Below, piece after piece: positions 8,788-17,036 of a stretch of 64,000 nucleotides of DNA. The position numbers were made by a program, and so were the translations under genes. The DNA comes from Cognatishimia sp. WU-CL00825 (GTDB lineage: Bacteria > Pseudomonadota > Alphaproteobacteria > Rhodobacterales > Rhodobacteraceae). Below the pieces are notes generated by a model. That model had not been told where the DNA came from, made no database searches, and saw nothing but the letters and a program-made list of their open reading frames with translations. The stretch covers positions 1,302,001 through 1,366,000 of the forward strand of contig NZ_BAABWX010000001.1 in the NCBI RefSeq assembly GCF_040364665.1, in the 5' to 3' direction. The stretch's first letter is position 1, and each line of letters opens with the position of its first letter.

Positions 8788-9750
8788 ATGCGCGCTTTCC
8801 AAGTCCAGTCCTTTGACACGCCAGCGCGGCTGAGTGACCTGCCGATCCCCGCACCTGCCAAAGGTCAGGTGCGGCTCAAGATCCATGCCTGTGGCTTAAA
8901 CTTCGCAGATCTTTTGATGCAAACCGGGCGTTATCAAGACACGCCGCAAGTGCCCTTTACGGCCGGCATGGAAGTGGCGGGCGTTGTGGATGCGCTTGGC
9001 CCAGACACCGAAGGCCCGGCAATTGGCACGCGGGTTGCCGCCTTTGGCGGACAAGGTGGGCTGGCAGAATACGGTGTGTTTGACGTGGAACGCGCTGTGC
9101 CCCTGCCCGCGAGCATGAGCTTTGAACAAGCCGCAGCCTTTCAAATCGCTTCTGGCACCAGCCATGTGGCCCTGTCCTATCGCGCAGACTTGCAGCCCAA
9201 TGAAACACTACTGGTGCTGGGGGCCGCTGGGGGGGTTGGCTTAACCGCAGTTGAAATTGGCAAACTCATGGGGGCCAGGGTCATCGCTTGCGCGCGCGGC
9301 CAAGACAAGCTGGCCATTGCCAAAAACGCCGGTGCTGATCACCTGATTGATGCCACACAGGACGATCTGCGCACCGCAGTCAAAAATCTTGGTGGGGCCG
9401 ATGTTGTTTATGACCCCGTTGGCGGCGACCAGTGGAAAGCGGCCTTTCGCGCCTGCAACCCAGACGCCCGTTTGCTGCCCATCGGCTTTGCCAGCGGCGA
9501 GGTTCCGCAAATCCCCGCCAATCACATGCTGGTCAAAAACCTGACAGTAATGGGCGTCTATTGGGGCGGTTATCTAAAATACAAACCGCACGTGGTGACC
9601 GACAGCATGGCCCACCTGTTTGCCTGGTTCACACAGGGCAAACTCAGCCCGCATATCAGCCATGTTTTACCGCTAGACCAAACCGCAGAGGCCATGAGCT
9701 TGCTCAAGGCGCGCAAATCCACGGGAAAAATTGTGATCACCCTGCCCTAA
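8788..9750 (+). CDS. NADPH:quinone oxidoreductase (zeta-crystallin-type MDR)
   Basis: 320 residues. GroES-like domain at the N-terminus (CGLNFADLLMQTGRYQ, PFTAGMEVAGVV) and a Rossmann domain with the NADPH-binding motif LGAAGGVGLTAVEIGKLMGA at about 148-167. It lacks the catalytic and structural zinc ligands of alcohol dehydrogenases, which places it in the zinc-independent quinone oxidoreductase branch. Cytoplasmic. The preceding 289 bp (8499-8787) hold the divergent promoters of this gene and the XRE gene; I recognise no RNA or further gene there. Confidence 0.88.
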   Translation: MRAFQVQSFDTPARLSDLPIPAPAKGQVRLKIHACGLNFADLLMQTGRYQDTPQVPFTAGMEVAGVVDALGPDTEGPAIGTRVAAFGGQGGLAEYGVFDVERAVPLPASMSFEQAAAFQIASGTSHVALSYRADLQPNETLLVLGAAGGVGLTAVEIGKLMGARVIACARGQDKLAIAKNAGADHLIDATQDDLRTAVKNLGGADVVYDPVGGDQWKAAFRACNPDARLLPIGFASGEVPQIPANHMLVKNLTVMGVYWGGYLKYKPHVVTDSMAHLFAWFTQGKLSPHISHVLPLDQTAEAMSLLKARKSTGKIVITLP

Positions 9751-9777
9751 AACCGGTCATAGCTACGCGCTTACAAC

Positions 9778-10680
9778 TTAGCCAACCGTGCTGAGGCGCG
9801 GGTGTATAAACCGGCCATCGCGATGCGGTTGCATCTGCAAAAAGGACAGGCGCAACATATCTGCCAACGCCTGTATCGCTTCGCCCTTAGAGGCATCCGC
9901 CCCGTACATATTGACGTAATAAGTACCGAGGTCGGGTAAAACTCCGGCGTGGTTGATCACCTCCAGATGCGGTGGCTCAGTGCCTTCCAGCATGGTCATC
10001 ACTGCCAAATCAGCGCTGACGGTGGCTTCGACGGCCCGATCAGATGTCGAATCAAGCGCAGGTTCCCACTCGATCCCCTCGGAATCCAGCCCCGCCAAAG
10101 TCCCAGACCGGAAAAGACACCTGCGACAAGAAGCAAAACGCAACGGACGCCGCCGCCATGTTGCGCCCCCTTGGGCACCAACCCAGACCAAGGGCGTTGC
10201 GCACAGCTCTTCTGACTCGGGTGTGGCCGTCGCTTCGGTGGTCAAAATCAAATCAAACGCCCCCTTGCTGTGCTGTTCTTTCAATGCCTGAGTATAACTA
10301 AAGTGCAAATCCACTTTGACCCGCGGATAAGCTGCGTTGAATTTTTGCAAAACCTGAGGAATGGCCGGATACACAATATCATGCGGCACCCCCATGCTGA
10401 TCGAGCCTTCAAAATCATCATGGGTCAGTCGCCGCACAGCCTCGTCATTCAAAGACACAATGCGACGGGCAAAGCCCAGCAACTGTTCGCCCTCCGCTGT
10501 CAGCGCGATTGTCCGCCCTGTGCGATCCAGCAAAGACACATCCAACAACTCTTCCAAGCGCTTCAGCTGCATTGAAACCGCAGATTGGGTCAGATTCAAA
10601 AACCCAGCGGCCTTGGTCACCCCACCCATATCCGCAACAGCCATAAAGCTGCGCAATGTGGTCACGTCCAGATTTCTCAT
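9778..10680 (-). CDS. LysR-family regulator (LrhA-like)
   Basis: 300 residues. N-terminal winged HTH (TTLRSFMAVADMGGVTKAAG, LNLTQSAVSMQLKRLEE) and a periplasmic-binding-protein-like effector domain. The C-terminal half, with CRRCLFRSGTLAGLD and DLAVMTMLEGTEPP, matches the LrhA/HexA-like branch. It is divergent from the DUF1127 gene at 10806, a pairing seen repeatedly in rhodobacteria, so that gene is the likely target. The arginine/cysteine-rich stretch in the middle was checked as a possible frameshift but fits the family. Confidence 0.88.
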   Translation of the reverse strand: MRNLDVTTLRSFMAVADMGGVTKAAGFLNLTQSAVSMQLKRLEELLDVSLLDRTGRTIALTAEGEQLLGFARRIVSLNDEAVRRLTHDDFEGSISMGVPHDIVYPAIPQVLQKFNAAYPRVKVDLHFSYTQALKEQHSKGAFDLILTTEATATPESEELCATPLVWVGAQGGATWRRRPLRFASCRRCLFRSGTLAGLDSEGIEWEPALDSTSDRAVEATVSADLAVMTMLEGTEPPHLEVINHAGVLPDLGTYYVNMYGADASKGEAIQALADMLRLSFLQMQPHRDGRFIHPRLSTVG

Positions 10681-10805
10681 ACATCACACCTTTTGATGGA
10701 ACCGACAACAAACATTCGTTTTAAAAATATCCCATAGCCGGGCATATACATCAAGAGTTTTGATGGAACTCGATGATAACATCACATTCAAGAAAGGACA
10801 TGACC

Positions 10806-11015
10806 ATGACATACCTACACTCTTTCGGTCGCTTTGCAGGCCTCTCTTTGAAAAAAGGCCACAGCCTCTTTGACCTGATCGCCCTGCGCCGCGAGCGCAA
10901 TAAGCTTGCGGCACTGGATGCCAGAGCGCTTGACGATATTGGCCTAACCGCCGACCAAGCCCGCACCGAAGCCAGCCGCCCAAGCTGGGATGTGCCACAA
11001 CATTGGTATAAATGA
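10806..11015 (+). CDS. DUF1127 (YjiS-like) small protein
   Basis: 69 residues, starting at ATG 10806, seven bases after AAAGGA at 10793-10798; the ATG at 10800 is too close to that SD. The C-terminal half ELAALDARALDDIG-type segment (here KLAALDARALDDIGLTADQAR) is the conserved DUF1127 core. Members are small, often stress- or metabolism-regulated and partly RNA-interacting proteins; the function here is unknown. It is divergent from the LysR gene and followed by BI-1. A hairpin at 11086-11109 lies between them. Confidence 0.85.
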   Translation: MTYLHSFGRFAGLSLKKGHSLFDLIALRRERNKLAALDARALDDIGLTADQARTEASRPSWDVPQHWYK

Positions 11016-11085
11016 TGTAATCGCGCGGGATTTCATACGGAATTCCTTGAAAACCCGCGCTGAGTCACCGATATTCACTAATGAC

Positions 11086-11109
11086 GGTCCGCACATCACT
11101 TTGCGGACC
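11086..11109 (+). terminator. Hairpin between DUF1127 gene and BI-1 gene
   Basis: GGTCCGCA (11086-11093) pairs with TGCGGACC (11102-11109) around an 8-nt loop, followed by CCTGACTTTTA. It could be a weak terminator of the DUF1127 transcript or a 5'-UTR structure of the BI-1 mRNA; the T tract is poor. Confidence 0.4.
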
Positions 11110-11133
11110 CCTGACTTTTATCGGAGGCTATTG

Positions 11134-11913
11134 ATGGCTGAATTTGACACAATCCGCGGCGTCGCAGGTGCACGCGCAGCAGATATTGATGCGGGCCTAC
11201 GCGCCCATATGAACAAAGTGTACAGCACCATGTCCGCGGGCATGTTGATTACATTTGCTGCCGCTTGGGCGATTGCCACATTGGCCGTAACCAGCGACCC
11301 GTCTCAGGCGGTTGCGCAAATTGGCACTGGCAAGTACCTGACATCTTTGGGTGGCGCGATTTACACGTCTCCCCTTAAGTGGGTGATCATGTTTGCTCCG
11401 CTGGCCTTTATCTTCTTTGGCTTTGGCGCAGCAATGAAGCGCCTGTCAGCCTCTGGTGTGCAACTGGCGTTCTTTGCCTTTGCGACCCTTATGGGTCTGT
11501 CGATCAGCTCGATCTTCCTCGTTTACACCGGCTTTTCGATCATCCAGGTGTTCTTGGTCACCGCCATCGCCTTTGCTGGCCTGTCGCTTTACGGCTACAG
11601 CACCAAAAAAGACATCTCAGGTTGGGGCTCTTTCCTGATCATGGGTGTGATTGGCCTGATCGTGGCATCTATCGTCAACATCTTCATTGGCTCTTCTGCC
11701 ATTGAATTCGGGATTTCGATCCTAGGTGTCCTGATCTTTGCGGGTCTCACAGCCTATGACACGCAGAACATCAAAAACACCTATTTGCAGCACGCGCATG
11801 CGGGTGACAGCGAATGGCTGGGCAAAGCCGCCATCATGGGGGCCCTCAGCCTGTACCTGGACTTCATCAACATGTTCATGATGTTGCTCAGCCTGCTTGG
11901 CAATCGCGAATAA
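11134..11913 (+). CDS. Bax inhibitor-1 / YccA-family membrane protein
   Basis: 259 residues from ATG 11134, preceded by CGGAGG at 11122. It has seven hydrophobic segments after a short polar N-terminus, and the family's GLTAYDTQNIKN motif near residue 205. BI-1 homologues are inner-membrane proteins; some act as pH-sensitive Ca2+ leak channels and YccA interacts with FtsH, so a housekeeping role in membrane quality control is likely. It ends with a strong Rho-independent terminator and appears monocistronic. Confidence 0.92.
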   Translation: MAEFDTIRGVAGARAADIDAGLRAHMNKVYSTMSAGMLITFAAAWAIATLAVTSDPSQAVAQIGTGKYLTSLGGAIYTSPLKWVIMFAPLAFIFFGFGAAMKRLSASGVQLAFFAFATLMGLSISSIFLVYTGFSIIQVFLVTAIAFAGLSLYGYSTKKDISGWGSFLIMGVIGLIVASIVNIFIGSSAIEFGISILGVLIFAGLTAYDTQNIKNTYLQHAHAGDSEWLGKAAIMGALSLYLDFINMFMMLLSLLGNRE

Positions 11914-11937
11914 GCGTCAAACATACCGCAAACTTAC

Positions 11938-11970
11938 AAAGGCCGGCTTATTCAGCCGGCCTTTTTCTTT
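11938..11970 (+). terminator. Rho-independent terminator after BI-1 gene
   Basis: AAAGGCCGGCT and AGCCGGCCTTT form an 11-bp perfect stem with loop TATTC, followed by TTCTTT. Confidence 0.9.
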
Positions 11971-12055
11971 GCGCGGTATTTGGCCAACCGTGAAAAAAGC
12001 ACTTAACATTTGCCGCAAACCACAGCATCAATTGCTGCACAAACCGGAGTTATCT

Positions 12056-12490
12056 ATGCGCAACAGCCGTATCGCCCTCACCGCTGCTCTTGGCGCCACC
12101 GCAGCAACCGCCCATGCCGAAACAGACGCATGGAATTTGCTCGAGCAAATTCAGATCAAAGAGCTTGTCACCGAAACCTCTTATGAAGTGCAAAAAACGT
12201 ACCCAAGCAACATGGACACCATTGGCAAAGATATAAAAATTTCTGGCTATGCGGTGCCCATGTATCCCGGAGACCAGGTGACAGAGCTTTTGCTGGTATC
12301 GGACATGGGCCTTTGCCCTTTATGTGGAAACTCAGAGCACGGCGCAAATCTTCAGGTCACGCTTGCCGAGCCGATATCCGTCATTGATGAAAGCCAGCGC
12401 ATTGTATTGCGTGGCGATCTGATACCGGTCCGAGACCCGGAAACCTGGCAAGCTGCAATCCTAAAGAATGCCCGCATAGTCACGCAATAA
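12056..12490 (+). CDS. Secreted protein resembling DUF3299
   Basis: 144 residues from ATG 12056, after CCGGAGTT (12044-12051). It carries a signal peptide (MRNSRIALTAALGATAATAHA). The mature part contains ISGYAVPMY, VTELLLVSDMGLCPLCG, a later GANLQVTLAEP and a C-terminal RGDLIPVRDPET; the GY-hydrophobic and LLV---G-CPLC pattern resembles DUF3299 periplasmic proteins, which often sit near lipoprotein or ABC systems. The CPLC pair could bind metal or be redox-active. Function unknown. Confidence 0.7.
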   Translation: MRNSRIALTAALGATAATAHAETDAWNLLEQIQIKELVTETSYEVQKTYPSNMDTIGKDIKISGYAVPMYPGDQVTELLLVSDMGLCPLCGNSEHGANLQVTLAEPISVIDESQRIVLRGDLIPVRDPETWQAAILKNARIVTQ

Positions 12491-12515
12491 AACCCACCCA
12501 GACAGCACGCACGCC

Positions 12516-13028
12516 CTAGCTGAGCGTGCGCCGCATTTCAACGGCCGGGAAGAATAGACCGGGTTCAAGCGCAAGCTCAATTTCCTGCACATAAGAAAAG
12601 CCCATCGCCTGATAAAAGCTTTGCGCCGTCAAAGTGCTCATGCAGCGCAACGCCCGCACGCCCTGTGCCCGCGCCGACTGAAACGACGCTTTCGCCAACG
12701 CCCGCCCAATCCCAAGACGCAATGCGCTGGGGGCCACGGCCACATGCCGCATGTGCCCCTCTCCGCGTGCAGCCAAGCCACGTGTTGGGCTGACATCCGT
12801 CCAGCCCCCAGCCCCGACAACACGGCCTGTGTCAGTCTCTTGCGCCAGAAAATATGTGCCTGACGTCAGCAATTCAGGACGTGCGGTTGAAATACGCGGC
12901 AAGGCTTTGGCCAAAATGCGTGGATTATAGTCAGGGGCCAATAATTGACCATAAGACAGCTGCATCATCGCCGAGATGCTGTCAGCATCAGCGGGCAACG
13001 CGGGGCGGATCGTGATTTGTGAATTCAT
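12516..13028 (-). CDS. GNAT-family N-acetyltransferase
   Basis: 170 residues. Motif A of the acyl-CoA fold is visible as MRHVAVAPSALRLGIGRALAKASFQSA (about 95-120), then ALRCMSTLTAQSFYQAMGFSYVQEIEL as motif B. N-terminal ITIRPALPADADSISAMM is typical of GNAT proteins acting on small molecules or protein N-termini. The substrate cannot be predicted. It sits alone between convergent and rpmG-terminator sequence. Confidence 0.88.
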   Translation of the reverse strand: MNSQITIRPALPADADSISAMMQLSYGQLLAPDYNPRILAKALPRISTARPELLTSGTYFLAQETDTGRVVGAGGWTDVSPTRGLAARGEGHMRHVAVAPSALRLGIGRALAKASFQSARAQGVRALRCMSTLTAQSFYQAMGFSYVQEIELALEPGLFFPAVEMRRTLS

Positions 13029-13070
13029 TGTCGCAGTCCTGAAAAATCTCGGTTCAGGCGCGACGTCTTA

Positions 13071-13105
13071 AAAACAAAAAGCCGCGCTCAAGGGGCGCGG
13101 CTTTT
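13071..13105 (-). terminator. Terminator of rpmG
   Basis: GCCGCGC (13081-13087) pairs with GCGCGGC (13095-13101). On the minus strand it is followed by a T-rich run (complement of 13072-13080). Confidence 0.85.
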
Positions 13106-13125
13106 GCATGTGTCTGAAAGCGATC

Positions 13126-13293
13126 TTACTTGATCTTGCCTTCTTTGTACTCAACATGCTTCCGCAACACCGGGTCGTACTTACGGACGACCATTTTTTC
13201 GGTCATTGTGCGTGCATTCTTTTTGGTCACGTAGAAATGGCCAGTGCCCGCGGTCGAGTTCAGGCGGATCTTAATTGTGGTCGGCTTCGCCAT
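13126..13293 (-). CDS. rpmG: 50S ribosomal protein L33
   Basis: 55 residues, beginning [20 protein letters not shown] and ending EYKEGKIK. The conserved [15 protein letters not shown] segment identifies L33. It is of the type without the four zinc-binding cysteines. The gene is preceded on the minus strand by AGGAG at 13302-13306 and followed by a strong terminator, so it is monocistronic. Small enough to be missed by a length-limited search. The 258 bp upstream (13294-13551) contain no recognisable gene. Confidence 0.97.
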   Translation of the reverse strand: MAKPTTIKIRLNSTAGTGHFYVTKKNARTMTEKMVVRKYDPVLRKHVEYKEGKIK

Positions 13294-13551
13294 GTGTCTT
13301 CTCCTGCGCGGGCAGCAGCGCCCGTGAAATCTCTATTGAGCTGGCCTTTTACCTACGCCACCAGCCAAGTCAATGGCCAGCGAGGGGAATTCTTGGGGAT
13401 TTCCGAAAAATTGTCAGATCTCCTGCATTCGGCAGGCCATCCCGTTATCAAAAGCTGCTTTCCTATTACTTTGCCAACCATTTCCCCAATCCATTTAGGC
13501 ACCAAAGCACTTGCGCAATTCCGATACGCGTCCCTACACAATACCCTGCCC

Positions 13552-14064
13552 TCAAACCATTCGCTCGGCACGCTGTTTCAACGCCTGATTCATGCGAACA
13601 AATCCATCCAGCGTGTCCTGACGAATGAGCGCGAGCAACGGATAGGCTAAGAGCCCCCTGAATGTCTCACCATGGCGCAAAACCGTCGTGCCCTCTGGTG
13701 TTTCCTCAAGCAGAAAATAATGTTCGCCATCAAAGACCCCGCGAAAACCCAACTTGCCAACCCAGCGCAATTCAGAATTCTGATCAGCGGCCAGTACCTC
13801 AGGTCTAAACCGCATTGCTTTGCCGCCTTCGGGTTGAATGAGTACATCCAAATGTGACCCGACCACCAGATCACCCGACAGATGTTTCACAAAAGGATTC
13901 CACTCGGGATAAGCATCGCCTTGGGTCAACGTGCGCCAAACCGCGTCAACCGGTGCCGATATTTCGACTTGAGTGCTGATCGAAGGACCAACCATCAGCC
14001 CTGCTGCATAAAGTCCCGCAAGCGCCACCACCCCAATTTTTCCCGCAGTCAATAGAACTGACAT
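13552..14064 (-). CDS. SRPBCC (START/Bet v 1-like) family protein with N-terminal membrane anchor
   Basis: 170 residues. An N-terminal hydrophobic segment (about 5-27) precedes an SRPBCC fold (ISAPVDAVWRTLTQGDAYPEWNPFVKHLSGDLVVGSHLDV, then RWVGKLGFRGVFDGEHYFLLEE and TTVLRHGETFRGLL). Members bind hydrophobic ligands; this one is likely membrane-tethered or exported. SD AGGAG precedes the start. It is divergent from the LysR gene at 14191 with 126 bp between, so it is the likely target of that regulator. Confidence 0.82.
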   Translation of the reverse strand: MSVLLTAGKIGVVALAGLYAAGLMVGPSISTQVEISAPVDAVWRTLTQGDAYPEWNPFVKHLSGDLVVGSHLDVLIQPEGGKAMRFRPEVLAADQNSELRWVGKLGFRGVFDGEHYFLLEETPEGTTVLRHGETFRGLLAYPLLALIRQDTLDGFVRMNQALKQRAERMV

Positions 14065-14190
14065 CCCAATTCTCCTTTGTTTGTACGTTTCAGTGTGTCT
14101 CTCAACGGGTGTCAGCTTCTAACATTTATAAAGCTTTATAAATTGGCTAAAATTTGATAATTTATATAAATTATTTAATACAGGTCTGAA

Positions 14191-15084
14191 ATGCCATATT
14201 CGCTTGATCATATCCGCACGTTCCAAGCTGTTGTGAAACACGGCTCGCTTCTTGCAGCTTCCAAACAGCTCGCGCTCACCCAACCAACTGTGGGCCGCCA
14301 TATCGACCTGCTGGAAGACGCACTTGGCATTCAGCTATTTACGAGAGGTCGCGCGGGCATGCGTCTCACAGAGAAGGGGGCGGACCTTGTCGGAGTCGCC
14401 AATGAAATTTCAGGCAGCGCATTGGAATTTGAGCGCGTCGCAGCGGGGCTAGAAGAACAAATATCTGGGTCCGTACGGCTATCCACAAATCAGATTTTCG
14501 GCACATTGCTGTTGCCCGGCTTAGTTGCTGCCTTCATGCAAACCCACTCTGAAATTGACTTGGAAATTGTTGTGACCAACGCTGTTTCAAATCTGCTGCA
14601 ACGGGACGCTGACATTGCAATTCGCATGTTCCGACCAACGCAAAACGACTTGATCGCGCGCAAAGTTACTGATCTTCCAATGGGGCTTTATGCCCACAAA
14701 AATTATCTTGATCGCAATGACGCGCCCCAAACGCTTGCGGCTCTAAAACAGCATGTCTTGATCGGCCAGGATCGCAGCCCAACTTTGATAGCCGCCTTTC
14801 ATTCAGCAGGGATAGATTTGACACGGGGCGATTTCAATTTTCGCTGCGACGATGATGTGGCCGCACTGCATGCGGTGCGCGCGGGCATTGGCATCGGCCC
14901 CCTTCACACTGGCATGGCCGCGCGCTGGCCGGATTTGGTGCGAATTCTGCCACAGCTAGACATCCCACCACTGCAGCTATGGCTCGCGTGTCATGCGGAC
15001 GTCAGGCACAACAAACGTATACGTCTGGTTATGGATTTTTTGGCGCAAAAACTCAGTTCGCCCTATGCCAACTGCTCTATCTAG
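14191..15084 (+). CDS. LysR-family transcriptional regulator
   Basis: 297 residues. HTH at 1-60 (YSLDHIRTFQAVVKHGSLLAASKQLALTQPTVGRHIDLLEDALG) and a LysR substrate-binding domain; note ADIAIRMFRPTQNDLIARKV and AVRAGIGIGP. It is divergent from the SRPBCC gene. The intergenic region is AT-rich around 14125-14180 (TTTATAAAGCTTTATAAATTG and neighbours) and also holds GTACGTTTCAG at 14083-14093, which is part of the dispersed repeat described elsewhere. Confidence 0.9.
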   Translation: MPYSLDHIRTFQAVVKHGSLLAASKQLALTQPTVGRHIDLLEDALGIQLFTRGRAGMRLTEKGADLVGVANEISGSALEFERVAAGLEEQISGSVRLSTNQIFGTLLLPGLVAAFMQTHSEIDLEIVVTNAVSNLLQRDADIAIRMFRPTQNDLIARKVTDLPMGLYAHKNYLDRNDAPQTLAALKQHVLIGQDRSPTLIAAFHSAGIDLTRGDFNFRCDDDVAALHAVRAGIGIGPLHTGMAARWPDLVRILPQLDIPPLQLWLACHADVRHNKRIRLVMDFLAQKLSSPYANCSI

Positions 15085-15096
15085 CTTGGCCACGCC

Positions 15097-15138
15097 CGAA
15101 TCGTACGTTTCAGGCCGCCAAACGTACAAATTGTACAA
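15097..15138. repeat. 42-bp palindromic dispersed repeat, copy A
   Basis: 39 of 42 bases match the reverse complement of 28288-28329. It contains GTACGTTT and AAACGTAC arms separated by nine bases, and the odd palindrome GTACAAATTGTAC. It lies between the 3' end of rnpB and the stop of the LysR gene. Confidence 0.7.
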
Positions 15139-15159
15139 ATAACCAAAAATGAAGAGAAC

Positions 15160-15550
15160 GTGCGCAGGCGGCCTATAAGCCGGATTTTGTCCAAGAGGTT
15201 GCCCTCTTTGGATGACCATTCATCTAAAGGACCAGTTGCCTGATCCCCTCTAGCTGCCAACCCGGATCGCCAGGCCAAGACGTCCCTGCCGCAAGCGGCG
15301 TGCGATCCCTATTCGGCATTGCTCCCGGTGGGGCTTGCCATGCCAGTTCTGTTGCCAGAACCGCGGTGAGCTCTTACCTCGCCGTTTCACCCTTACCCTA
15401 TTGAAAAGCAACGCTTTTCTACAAGGCGGTCTGTTCTCTGTGGCGCTATCCCTTGGGTTTCCCCAGCCGGGCGTTACCCGGCACCGTTGCCCTGTGGAGT
15501 CCGGACTTTCCTCGAGGTTACCCCCGCGGCCACCCAGCCACCTACGCAGG
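15160..15550 (-). ncRNA. rnpB: RNase P RNA (class A)
   Basis: Read on the minus strand, the region contains GAGGAAAGTCCGGACTCC (complement of about 15494-15513), the universal 5' P4 region, then AGGGTAAGGGTGAAA, GGTAAGAGCTCACC, CAACAGAACTGG and the 3' GGCTTATAGGCCGCC. The termini pair as P1: the 5' strand lies at 15537-15547 and the 3' strand at 15162-15172, 11 consecutive pairs including G-U. This fixes the ends to within a few bases. It is the catalytic RNA for tRNA 5' maturation. It fills the 15085-15633 gap between the LysR gene and the amidase gene. Confidence 0.96.
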
Positions 15551-15633
15551 TGCTCACATATGCTGTGGCATCCGGATCGTCAATCTGACCCAGACTGAAA
15601 TGTTAAGTTTTGAGTATTTTTGGAAAAGTGAAT

Positions 15634-16323
15634 TCAGGACGTAGCCTGCGCCACAAGCCGCGCCATAATACGGCGATCTTCGGCATCTTCTGCCCCCGTT
15701 TTCCAAGGACAAAACCTTGATCTAAACGCCTGAAAACAAAGATTATTTGCCTTTTCTGGGTCTGGATCACAATCCAGTGGGTACCCAAAAGTTCTGGCCG
15801 ATTGCGCCCACTCTTCGGTGCTTATTTTGTCATCCGGCCACAGGGCCAGATCCCTTTTTGCCAGCCGAGCCCAGTCAAATCGTTTCCCGGGATCAATTTT
15901 GCGTTGCGGTGCCAAGTCAGAATGCGCAATCACACCTTTTGGTTTAATATCCCAACGTTTCAAAACCCCCTCAAGCAACAGTTCCAGAGACGCCATCAGC
16001 GGTTCGGAGAATCCGTGATCGCCCTTGTTATCAAGCTCGATTCCGATCGAATGAGAATTTACATCCGTGATGTCGCCCCAGCGCCCTGCCCCCGCATGCC
16101 AAGCACGCGCAGCTTCATCTACCATCTGAAAAACCCGCCCATCAGCAGCGATTAGGTAGTGGGCTGATACTTCGGTATTGGGGTTGCACAGGGTGTCAAG
16201 CGCGCTTTGCGCATCTGACATCGCCGTATAATGGATCACCACCAAAGAGGGCCGCGCGTTTTCACGTCGCGGCCCAAAATTTCCAGAAGGATATTGAATG
16301 ATATCAATCGCTTCGGAACCCAT
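15634..16323 (-). CDS. N-acetylmuramoyl-L-alanine amidase, AmpD-like
   Basis: 229 residues from ATG 16323. Amidase_2 fold: VVIHYTAM (Zn ligand H31), SIGIELDNKGDHGF (E96) and GVIAHSDLAPQRKIDPG (Zn ligands H134 and D144), which correspond to the zinc site of AmpD. No signal peptide is visible, so a cytosolic role in muropeptide recycling (cutting 1,6-anhydro-MurNAc peptides) is likely. Its ATG overlaps the stop of the upstream lipoprotein gene (TGATG), a strong sign of translational coupling. Confidence 0.88.
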   Translation of the reverse strand: MGSEAIDIIQYPSGNFGPRRENARPSLVVIHYTAMSDAQSALDTLCNPNTEVSAHYLIAADGRVFQMVDEAARAWHAGAGRWGDITDVNSHSIGIELDNKGDHGFSEPLMASLELLLEGVLKRWDIKPKGVIAHSDLAPQRKIDPGKRFDWARLAKRDLALWPDDKISTEEWAQSARTFGYPLDCDPDPEKANNLCFQAFRSRFCPWKTGAEDAEDRRIMARLVAQATS

Positions 16324-17000
16324 CAGCCATTCAAGGCCTTGCGAAACGGTTGCGGGTTCCAAGAACAGGCATAGCCATCGCCATCCGGATCCAAGCCCAA
16401 CCGATCTTTTGCGGGACCACCTTTGGTCAAAAAGTCGATTTGCGCCTGATCAGGCGACGGGTATTTTCGACAATTGCGGTCAAACCGTGCCTGCGCGTTC
16501 AATCCAAACCGTTGATATATACGTGTCCCAACCGGGTTGGTACTTTTGAGCGCATAGTCAACGATATTTGGCCCCGAGGATTGACGCTGAGGCAGATCTG
16601 TTGGCGCAACAACTTGATATTGTGCGGCAATATCAGCTCGGCGTTTTGCGTCATCTTCAATTGTGCGCCGCGTACCGACCGTTGCAAAATCGTTTTCATC
16701 GGAAATTCCGGCGTTTTCAACTTTGACAGGCTGCGGATTGGACGGGCTAGCGTTCACCACCCCGTTTTGGCCCGCTGGAGCGGTTGCAACAACGGTTAAA
16801 GACTGTGTGGCCTGCAATGTAGAAAGCGTCTCTTGTGAGACCGCCTGCGCAGGCGGCACTGCAGGCTCAAACCCCGGCGCACTTGATGATTGCGGGTTCA
16901 TGGCCGGGTTATCAAACCCAACACCGGCCCCGCTGTCAGGAACTGGTGGGCTGCAAGCCACCATCGCCAGAATTGCACAGCCGCTCAAAATCAACCGCAT
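16323..17000 (-). CDS. Lipoprotein with C-terminal Excalibur-like calcium-binding motif
   Basis: 225 residues from ATG 17000 (an in-frame ATG at 17024 adds eight residues and would displace the signal peptide). Signal MRLILSGCAILAMVAC with lipobox LAMVAC (Cys16), then a long Pro/Ser/Ala-rich disordered stretch to about 140. The C-terminal 50 residues contain NCRKYPSPDQAQ and LDPDGDGYACSW, which matches the DxDxDGxxC pattern of Excalibur domains. Envelope location is inferred. It is coupled to the amidase gene downstream, hinting at a peptidoglycan-related role. Confidence 0.75.
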   Translation of the reverse strand: MRLILSGCAILAMVACSPPVPDSGAGVGFDNPAMNPQSSSAPGFEPAVPPAQAVSQETLSTLQATQSLTVVATAPAGQNGVVNASPSNPQPVKVENAGISDENDFATVGTRRTIEDDAKRRADIAAQYQVVAPTDLPQRQSSGPNIVDYALKSTNPVGTRIYQRFGLNAQARFDRNCRKYPSPDQAQIDFLTKGGPAKDRLGLDPDGDGYACSWNPQPFRKALNG

Positions 17001-17036
17001 TGTTTTGCCTCGTGGTTTATGCATTTTTTTCTGACG

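Noticed and set aside
9778..10680. Possible frameshift in the arginine/cysteine-rich middle of the LysR protein
   Set aside because: The segment matches the LrhA-like branch and the frame stays conserved to the C-terminus.
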